This document shows, piece by piece, positions 7,173 through 12,253 of a DNA stretch of 12,253 nucleotides (position 1 is the first letter of the stretch; each line of letters opens with the position of its first letter). The stretch comes from Jatrophihabitans sp. (GTDB lineage Bacteria > Actinomycetota > Actinomycetes > Mycobacteriales > Jatrophihabitantaceae), in NCBI GenBank assembly GCA_004299665.1, contig SCQZ01000432.1, positions 1-12,253 of the forward strand. Direction: 5' to 3'. Position numbers and translations under genes: made by a program. The notes beneath the pieces were generated by a model that did no database searches, had not been told where the DNA came from, and saw only the letters and a program-made list of their open reading frames with translations.

Positions 7173-8648
7173 TCACGCCCAGTCGAGGGTGCGGGTGACC
7201 GCCTTCTGCCAGGTCGCGTACAGCGCGTCGCGCCGCTCGCCCTCCATCGCCGGCTCCCACTGCCGGTCCGCCGCCCAGTTGCGGCGGATCTCCTCCGTCG
7301 AGGACCAGAACCCCACCGCGAGACCGGCCGCGTAGGCCGCACCCAGCGCGGTCGTCTCGGCCACCACGGGACGCACCACCGGCACCCCCAGGATGTCGGC
7401 CTGGAACTGCATGAGCAGGTCGTTCACCACCATCCCGCCGTCCACCTTCAGCGAGGTCAGCGCGACGCCGGAGTCGGCGTTCATCGCCTCGACCACCTCG
7501 CGGGTCTGGAAGGCGGTCGCCTCCAGCGCCGCGCGTGCGAGGTGGCCGCGGTTCACGTACCGGGTGAGTCCGACGATCGCGCCGCGGGCGTCGGGTCGCC
7601 AGTGGGGTGCGAACAAGCCGGAGAAGGCCGGGACGACGTACGCGCCGCCGTTGTCGTCGACCGTGCGCGCCAGGGTCTCGATCTCGGCGGCCGACGAGAT
7701 CAGCCCCAGGTTGTCGCGCAGCCACTGCACGAGTGACCCGGTGACCGCGATCGAACCCTCCAGCGCGTACACCGGGGCCGCGCCGTCGAGCGCGTAGCAG
7801 ACGGTCGTCAGCAGTCCGTGACGTGAGAGCACCTTGGAGGTCCCGGTGTTCAGCAGCAGGAAGTTGCCGGTGCCGTAGGTGTTCTTCGCCTCCCCGGGCG
7901 ACAGGCACGCCTGCCCGAACGTCGCCGCCTGCTGGTCGCCGAGGATGCCCGCGATCGGCACCCCGTCCAGCACGCCGGTCGCGTGCCCGTACCCGTGCGA
8001 CGACGGTCGGATCTGGGGCAGCATCGCGATCGGTACGCGCATCTCGGCGGCGATCTCGGGCACCCACCCCAGGGTGTCCAGATCCATCAGCAGGGTGCGC
8101 GAGGCGTTCGTCGCGTCGGTGGCGTGCAGCGCACGACCGGTCAGGTTCCACAGCAGCCACGAGTCGATCGTCCCGGCGGCCAGGTCGCCGTTCTCCGCAC
8201 GCGAGCGGGCCCCGGGGACGTTGTCGAGCAGCCACGCGATCTTGGGGCCGGTGAAGTACGTGGCCAGCGGCAGCCCGGTGCGGGCCCGGTACCGGTCCGG
8301 CTCCCCGAGCGCGTCACAGATCGCCCGGGTGCGGGTGTCCTGCCACACGATCGCCGGGGCGATCGGCTCGCCGGTGCGACGGTCCCACACGATCGCAGTC
8401 TCGCGCTGGTTGGTGATGCCGAGCGCGGCGACGTCCGCCGCGCGCAGCCCGGCGCGGGCCAGCGCCTCGGTGATCACGCGCTGCGCGTTCGCCCAGATCT
8501 CGTTGGCGTCGTGTTCCACCCAGCCGGGTCGCGGGAAGGACTGCGCGTGCTCGACCTGCGCGCTCGCGACGACACGAGCGGATGCGTCGAACAGCAGGCA
8601 GCGCGTCGACGTGGTGCCCTGGTCCAGGGCCGCGACGACCTGCTGCAC
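7173..8648 (-). CDS. glpK: Glycerol kinase
   Basis: 491 aa FGGY-family kinase, close to the usual length of about 500. It phosphorylates glycerol with ATP to sn-glycerol 3-phosphate in the cytoplasm, trapping it for catabolism. Diagnostic motifs: LDQGTTSTR phosphate loop (8-16), NQRET (80-84; R82 and E83 contact glycerol), VWQDTRT (101-107), Y131 in ATYFTGPK, catalytic base D238 in GDQQAATFGQ, KNTYGTGNF (255-263), and the nucleotide-binding region KVDGGMVVND (401-410) with AETTALGAAYAAG (430-442). The GTG at 8648 is chosen because the conserved N-terminus starts at once and GGAAGG lies nine bases upstream. It is divergent from glpD across 112 bases and converges on the ABC gene. No glpF facilitator lies next to it in this window. 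Confidence 0.96.
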   Translation of the reverse strand: MQQVVAALDQGTTSTRCLLFDASARVVASAQVEHAQSFPRPGWVEHDANEIWANAQRVITEALARAGLRAADVAALGITNQRETAIVWDRRTGEPIAPAIVWQDTRTRAICDALGEPDRYRARTGLPLATYFTGPKIAWLLDNVPGARSRAENGDLAAGTIDSWLLWNLTGRALHATDATNASRTLLMDLDTLGWVPEIAAEMRVPIAMLPQIRPSSHGYGHATGVLDGVPIAGILGDQQAATFGQACLSPGEAKNTYGTGNFLLLNTGTSKVLSRHGLLTTVCYALDGAAPVYALEGSIAVTGSLVQWLRDNLGLISSAAEIETLARTVDDNGGAYVVPAFSGLFAPHWRPDARGAIVGLTRYVNRGHLARAALEATAFQTREVVEAMNADSGVALTSLKVDGGMVVNDLLMQFQADILGVPVVRPVVAETTALGAAYAAGLAVGFWSSTEEIRRNWAADRQWEPAMEGERRDALYATWQKAVTRTLDWA

Positions 8649-8691
8649 GCCCGCCAGCCTTCCACGCCGCCCCTCGACGCGCTTCCCCTCC

Positions 8692-8728
8692 GGTGTCACC
8701 ACCCTCGAGGCCGGAACCTGGTGACACG
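8692..8728. promoter_or_regulatory. Candidate operator pair between glpK and glpD
   Basis: GGTGTCACC (8692-8700) and GGTGACACG (8720-8728) are two copies of a near-palindromic GGTGWCACC box. Together they form a perfect 9-base inverted repeat, GTGTCACCA (8693-8701) and TGGTGACAC (8719-8727), separated by 17 bases. Inside is CCTCGAGG (8703-8710), an 8-base palindrome. Box centres are about 28 bases apart, close to three helical turns. The pair lies near the middle of the divergent gap and could let one dimeric regulator control both genes. Streptomyces glycerol genes are controlled by GylR (IclR family), but no regulator gene is in this window. Confidence 0.55.
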
Positions 8729-8748
8729 AGGGGGGAGGCGGGTCCGGT

Positions 8749-8754
8749 GGAGGA
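8749..8754 (+). promoter_or_regulatory. Ribosome binding site GGAGGA for glpD
   Basis: Strong Shine-Dalgarno match six bases before the GTG at 8761. It selects that GTG over the in-frame GTG at 8770 and the out-of-frame ATG at 8766. Confidence 0.75.
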
Positions 8755-8760
8755 GATAGC

Positions 8761-10485
8761 GTGCCATGCGTGGACGCCTCGACTCGCACCGGTTCGGCGC
8801 GGCTGGACAACGCCCACCGCGCCGCGACCTGGGCCCGGCTCGGCGGGGACGCGTTCGACGTCCTGGTCATCGGCGGTGGCGTGACCGGGGCGGGCGCAGC
8901 CCTCGACGCCGCCACGCGCGGGCTGACCGTCGCGCTCGTCGAGGCCCGCGACTTCGCCTCCGGGACCTCCAGCCGCTCCTCGAAGCTGTTCCACGGTGGG
9001 CTGCGCTACCTGGAGCAACTCGAGTTCGGGCTGGTCCGCGAGGCCCTGCGCGAGCGGGAACTGATGACCACCAGCATCGCGCCCCACCTCGTGAGGCCGG
9101 TGCCGTTCCTGTACCCGCTCACCCACCGGGCGTGGGAGCGCCCCTACGTCGCCGGCGGGCTGCTGCTCTACGACACCATCGGCGGGCACTCCAGCATGCC
9201 CGGCCAGAAGCACCTGTCCCGGCGCGCGGCGCTGCGGATGTTCCCCAGCCTGCGGCCCGACGCGCTCGTCGGCGCGGTTCGCTACTACGACGCGCAGGCC
9301 GACGACGCCCGCCACACCCTGACGGTCGTGCGCACCGCCGCGCGGTACGGGGCCGCGGTGCGCAACTCCACCAGGGCCGTCGACTTCCTCAAGGAGTCCG
9401 ACCGCGTGATCGGGGCGCGGGTCCGCGACACCGAGACCGGGGAGGAGGTGACGGTCCGGGCCGGCGTCGTGCTCAACTGCACCGGCGTCTGGACCGACGA
9501 GATCCAGGCCCTGTCCGGCGGCCGTGGCCGGTTCCAGGTACGTGCCTCCAAGGGCGTGCACCTGGTCATCCCACGCGGCAAGCTGACCGGGGACGCCGGG
9601 CTGATCCTGCGCACCGACACGTCCGTGCTGTTCGTCATCCCGTGGAAGAACCACTGGCTGGTGGGGACGACCGACACCGAGTGGAACCTCGACCTCGCCC
9701 ACCCGGCCGCGACCAAGGCCGATATCGACTACCTGCTCGAGCGCGTGAACCGGGTGCTGCTCACCCCCATCGGGCCGGACGACATCCAGGGCGTGTACGC
9801 GGGACTGCGGCCGCTGCTCGCCGGCGAGTCGGAGGAGACCTCCAAGCTCTCGCGCGAGCACGCCGTCGCGCAGGTCGTGCCGGGGCTGATCTCCATCGCC
9901 GGTGGCAAGTACACGACGTACCGCGTGATGGCCGCCGACGTCGTGGACGCGGCGGCCGAGGAGTTGCCCCGACGGGTGCAGCCCTCGATCACGGACCGGG
10001 TGCCGCTGCTCGGCGCGGACGGTTACTTCGCGATGGGCAACCAGACCGACAGCCTCGCGGCCGAGTACGGGCTGCACCCGCACCGCATCCGGCACGTGCT
10101 GGACCGTTACGGCTCCCTGATCCGCGACGTCCTCGATCCCGGCCGGTCCGACCGCAGCCTGCTCGACACCGTCCCCGGGGCGCCGGACTACCTCAACGCC
10201 GAGATCCGCTATGCCGTCACCCACGAGGGGGCGCTGCACCTGGACGACGTGCTGGCGCGTCGCACGCGGATCTCCATCGAGTACCCGCACCGGGGTGTCG
10301 CCTGCGCCGAGCACGTCGCGCGGCTGGTCGCGGACCTGCTCGGCTGGGATCGCAGGACGCGCCGCAACGAGATCGCGTACTACACGGCGCGCGTAGAGGC
10401 CGAGCGCGCGTCCCAGGGCTATCTCGACGACGCCGCCGCGGACGCCGTGCGCACCGCCGCCCCGGAGGCGCGGGCCCACCTGTAG
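8761..10485 (+). CDS. glpD: FAD-dependent glycerol-3-phosphate dehydrogenase (aerobic type)
   Basis: 574 aa, slightly longer than the roughly 500-residue E. coli GlpD and typical of actinobacterial forms. It oxidises sn-glycerol 3-phosphate to dihydroxyacetone phosphate at the inner face of the membrane, passing electrons to quinone. The FAD-binding Rossmann motif VIGGGVTGAGAALDAATRG starts at residue 36 with the ribose-binding acid E61. The family block SGTSSRSSKLFHGGLRYLEQ follows (67-86). Further landmarks are LNCTGVWTD, the substrate-region segment VGTTDTEW, and the second FAD contact AGGKYTTYR. The C-terminal domain contains EIRYAVTHEGALHLDDVLARR, typical of GlpD/GlpA proteins. GTG start with a good ribosome binding site. 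It is the partner of the divergent glpK and converges on the next gene with six bases between. Confidence 0.96.
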   Translation: MPCVDASTRTGSARLDNAHRAATWARLGGDAFDVLVIGGGVTGAGAALDAATRGLTVALVEARDFASGTSSRSSKLFHGGLRYLEQLEFGLVREALRERELMTTSIAPHLVRPVPFLYPLTHRAWERPYVAGGLLLYDTIGGHSSMPGQKHLSRRAALRMFPSLRPDALVGAVRYYDAQADDARHTLTVVRTAARYGAAVRNSTRAVDFLKESDRVIGARVRDTETGEEVTVRAGVVLNCTGVWTDEIQALSGGRGRFQVRASKGVHLVIPRGKLTGDAGLILRTDTSVLFVIPWKNHWLVGTTDTEWNLDLAHPAATKADIDYLLERVNRVLLTPIGPDDIQGVYAGLRPLLAGESEETSKLSREHAVAQVVPGLISIAGGKYTTYRVMAADVVDAAAEELPRRVQPSITDRVPLLGADGYFAMGNQTDSLAAEYGLHPHRIRHVLDRYGSLIRDVLDPGRSDRSLLDTVPGAPDYLNAEIRYAVTHEGALHLDDVLARRTRISIEYPHRGVACAEHVARLVADLLGWDRRTRRNEIAYYTARVEAERASQGYLDDAAADAVRTAAPEARAHL

Positions 10486-10491
10486 GGGCGG

Positions 10492-11535
10492 TCAGTCCTG
10501 CTGCACCAGGCAGGTCGCGACCTGCGCCACGAGTTCGTTCCAGTCGTCGCGGTTGACCGACGGCCCGTCCAGCACCGACAGGTCGGCGTCGAGGTCGCAG
10601 AACGCGACGAGTTCACGCACCAGTCCGGCACCCGCGGCCGAGGGCCTGCGCAGGTCGTACGCGCCGTCCAGCCCGGGGGTGAACACGGCGTCGTCCTCGA
10701 CGGCGGCAAGCTCGCCCCACCACTCCAGCTTGCGCAACCGGTGTTCCTCGGCCACCCGGCAGTACCGGGCCAGCCCCTGGGTGCTCGTGAACACGGCGAC
10801 GGTGTCCTCGCTGCCCAGGAAGGCCGCCTCCGTCGCCTGGCCGTCCTCCGCGTCGGGCGCGACGTAGCCGCGCACCGTCAGGTACCGGGCGTTCGGGAGC
10901 CGGATCTCGATGGGCTCGGCACCGATCCTGTCCCACACCGTCTCGGCGTCCAGGTCCGAGCCGGAGAAGTCGCCACGCCAGGACAGCCACGACTCGACGC
11001 GGCCGATGGCACGCTCCCACGAGTCGGCGATGGTGTCCCCGAGCTCGTTCCAGCGGGCCCGGCCGTCCTTGCCCTGATAGGTGTTCTCCTCGTCCACCAG
11101 CTGTTCGTAGGCGGGCGTGTTCTCGACCAGCCGCCGCAGCGCGCCGTCGTCGCAGGAGTCGGCGATCTTGGCCACCATGTCGACGACGTTCGCCAGCGCG
11201 GACACGCTCACGGGGTCGGGGTCACCCGCGGCCCACTCGTACACGGCGTCGAGGTCGTAGGCGTCGTCCGCGGACGGACGCAGGTCCTCGGGCGTGACCT
11301 TCTGCACGCGCCCCCACGCCGGGTGGTCGGACAGGTCGTTCTCCTCACCGGAGGCGATGAAGGCGGCCAGTTCACGCACCGTCGGGAACAGCACGATCTT
11401 GGCTCCGTCGCCGAGAAAGCCCTGCCACAGCTCGCCGTCGTCGTCCTCCCACGGCGGTGCGTACAGCGTCAGGCCGATGCGGCCGTTGACGGTCAGCGTG
11501 ATCGGGACGATCGCGGCGTCCGGCGAACTCGTCAT
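10492..11535 (-). CDS. Acidic conserved actinobacterial protein of unknown function, internally duplicated
   Basis: 347 aa from ATG 11535; no signal peptide or membrane helix, so probably cytoplasmic and soluble. Very rich in Asp and Glu. It resembles actinobacterial proteins sometimes labelled 'primosomal protein', a name I do not think the sequence supports. The two halves repeat one pattern at an offset of about 200 residues: FLG plus a hydrophobic VLF/AVF strand (40-50 and 239-249), an aromatic H/E-x-x-W-G stretch, AYDL (92-95 and 292-295), then WNEL (162-165 and 332-335). The second copy is about 30 residues shorter between AYDL and WNEL. No catalytic motif is recognised. The start was chosen over a TTG three codons upstream because an ATG is available and TAGGTT lies seven bases before it. 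Divergent from the CPBP protease. Confidence 0.82.
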   Translation of the reverse strand: MTSSPDAAIVPITLTVNGRIGLTLYAPPWEDDDGELWQGFLGDGAKIVLFPTVRELAAFIASGEENDLSDHPAWGRVQKVTPEDLRPSADDAYDLDAVYEWAAGDPDPVSVSALANVVDMVAKIADSCDDGALRRLVENTPAYEQLVDEENTYQGKDGRARWNELGDTIADSWERAIGRVESWLSWRGDFSGSDLDAETVWDRIGAEPIEIRLPNARYLTVRGYVAPDAEDGQATEAAFLGSEDTVAVFTSTQGLARYCRVAEEHRLRKLEWWGELAAVEDDAVFTPGLDGAYDLRRPSAAGAGLVRELVAFCDLDADLSVLDGPSVNRDDWNELVAQVATCLVQQD

Positions 11536-11548
11536 GGTTGGCAACCTA
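11536..11548 (-). promoter_or_regulatory. Candidate leaderless promoter with small palindrome
   Basis: On the minus strand TAGGTT (11543-11548) fits TANNNT and sits seven bases before the ATG at 11535. The same bases form an 11-base palindrome, GGTTG-G-CAACC (11536-11546), which could be an operator covering the promoter and start. Short and possibly fortuitous. Confidence 0.35.
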
Positions 11549-11574
11549 CTGGCCGGTGCGCCACGCGGACACGG

Positions 11575-11580
11575 CAGGAT
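11575..11580 (+). promoter_or_regulatory. CAGGAT before the CPBP gene: weak ribosome binding site or -10 box
   Basis: CAGGAT lies six bases before the GTG at 11587. AGGA within it is a plausible short Shine-Dalgarno site seven bases from the start. Alternatively the hexamer is a one-mismatch -10 box for a leaderless transcript. The sequence does not decide. Confidence 0.3.
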
Positions 11581-11586
11581 CGACGC

Positions 11587-12204
11587 GTGGCGACGCTCGT
11601 GCGCAACCTGCCCCGCCCAGGGCCCGACCTGGCGCGGGCGGTCGCCGGCCTGGCCGGGCTGGCGCTGGCGGTTGCCGTCCGGGTGGGGGTTGCCGGGGCC
11701 GCGGGCTCGCGCTCGACCCGCGCCGGGCTGGTCTTCGCGCTACTGCTGGTCTGCGTGGCGGGGGCCACGGCGCACCCCCGTGCGGCGCTGGCCGACCTGT
11801 CGCCGCGCCGCTGCGCCCGCCTGGCCGGATGGGGCGTCCTGGGCGCAGCGGGGCTGTGCGTGCCCGCGGCGTGGCGGTACGCGGTGTTCGGGCTGGGAAC
11901 GGCGGGCTCGGCCGGATACTGGCCGTGGGCTCTCGTCGTGGCGGTCGTCGCGATCGCGGAGGAGGCCCTGCTGCGGGGCAGCCTGTTCCGGGCCGTCACA
12001 GCGCGCTACGGCACGGGTGCCGCGGTCGCCCTCACGAGCGTCGCGTTCGCCCTGCTGCATGTGCCCGGCTACGGCTGGCACGTGCTGGTGCTCGATCTCG
12101 CGGTGGGCGTGTGGCTCGGTGCCCTGCGCGCGGCGACCGGATCGGTCGCCGCGCCGGCCGTCGCCCACGCCCTCGCCGACCTCGCGGGCTGGTGGCTGCG
12201 ATGA
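11587..12204 (+). CDS. CPBP-family intramembrane metalloprotease (Abi/CAAX protease-like)
   Basis: 205 aa with about five or six hydrophobic segments. The conserved motifs of CPBP (PF02517) intramembrane proteases are all present: EEALLR (E125, E126, R130), FALLH (H158) and HALAD (H194, D198). These glutamates and histidines bind the catalytic metal in Rce1-like enzymes. Bacterial members act within the membrane and have been linked to bacteriocin self-immunity, peptide maturation and protein secretion; the substrate here is unknown. GTG at 11587 is chosen as the first in-frame start after the divergent gene; GTG at 11599 is an alternative that would lose four residues. Its TGA overlaps the ATG of the next gene (ATGA), suggesting a coupled operon continuing rightwards. 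Confidence 0.9.
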   Translation: MATLVRNLPRPGPDLARAVAGLAGLALAVAVRVGVAGAAGSRSTRAGLVFALLLVCVAGATAHPRAALADLSPRRCARLAGWGVLGAAGLCVPAAWRYAVFGLGTAGSAGYWPWALVVAVVAIAEEALLRGSLFRAVTARYGTGAAVALTSVAFALLHVPGYGWHVLVLDLAVGVWLGALRAATGSVAAPAVAHALADLAGWWLR

Positions 12205-12253
12205 GGCGTCCGATGCGGATCCTTGTCGCGGCCGCGATCGTGCTCGGCCTCGG
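12201..12253 (+). CDS. Start of a gene, 3' truncated by the window end (possible signal peptide)
   Basis: ATG at 12201 overlaps the TGA of the CPBP gene. The 17 complete codons read MRRPMRILVAAAIVLGL, basic residues followed by a hydrophobic run, as in a signal peptide or first membrane helix. The frame is open to the window edge. Too little remains to assign a family. Confidence 0.55.
   Translation, partial: MRRPMRILVAAAIVLGL

Noticed and set aside
8703..8710. CCTCGAGG as a terminator stem
   Set aside because: It is too short, has no loop or U-run, and lies between divergent genes; it is better seen as part of the operator-like symmetry.
10741..11586. Upstream extension of the CPBP protease to about 487 residues
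   Set aside because: The extra part lies opposite the acidic conserved protein, has low-complexity Val/Gly/Arg composition, and adds nothing to a complete CPBP domain.
1..12253. CRISPR array, tRNA or rRNA genes, insertion sequence or prophage
   Set aside because: I saw no regularly spaced repeats, no tRNA-like or rRNA-like sequence, no transposase or integrase motifs, and no compositional break.

Overview
The window is very GC-rich, densely packed DNA with GTG starts used freely. The proteins also look actinomycete: a mycobacterial-type adenosine deaminase, a Ser/Pro/Thr-linker lipoprotein and a conserved acidic protein. I infer a high-GC actinobacterium but cannot name a genus. It reads as ordinary chromosome. 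I see no tRNA, rRNA, CRISPR array, insertion sequence or phage gene, and no gene-free stretch over about 115 bases.

Layout, left to right. A 5'-truncated membrane acyltransferase (1-852, +) is followed 9 bases later by adenosine deaminase add (862-1929, +). A minus-strand block follows: a Phd-like antitoxin and VapC PIN toxin (1938-2565), preceded by a GH3 N-acetylhexosaminidase-like lipoprotein (2606-3820). Diverging from the lipoprotein is a two-gene plus-strand unit: a zinc-ribbon, single-pass protein with a duplicated ectodomain (3889-5526), then an ABCG-type half-transporter (about 5523-7168) whose start codon is not obvious. Glycerol kinase glpK (7173-8648, -) and glycerol-3-phosphate dehydrogenase glpD (8761-10485, +) form a divergent catabolic pair sharing a 112-base control region with two GGTGWCAC boxes. 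An acidic duplicated protein of unknown function (10492-11535, -) diverges from a CPBP-family membrane protease (11587-12204, +). The window ends in the first 17 codons of a gene overlapping that protease by ATGA.

How they fit together: GlpK phosphorylates glycerol and GlpD oxidises the product to dihydroxyacetone phosphate; no glpF transporter is visible here. Add performs purine salvage. VapBC is a small self-contained toxin-antitoxin pair. The GH3 lipoprotein, zinc-ribbon protein and ABCG transporter all point to the cell envelope, but a shared pathway is inference.

The least routine signals are: the zinc-ribbon/ABCG pair, with TcaA-like architecture on the membrane protein and a start-codon problem on the transporter; loss of the expected catalytic histidine in the GH3 protein; an internal duplication in the unknown acidic protein; a recurring TANNNT-N6/7-start arrangement suggesting leaderless transcripts; and the symmetrical glp operator candidate. 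I find no clear evidence of an entirely new system.
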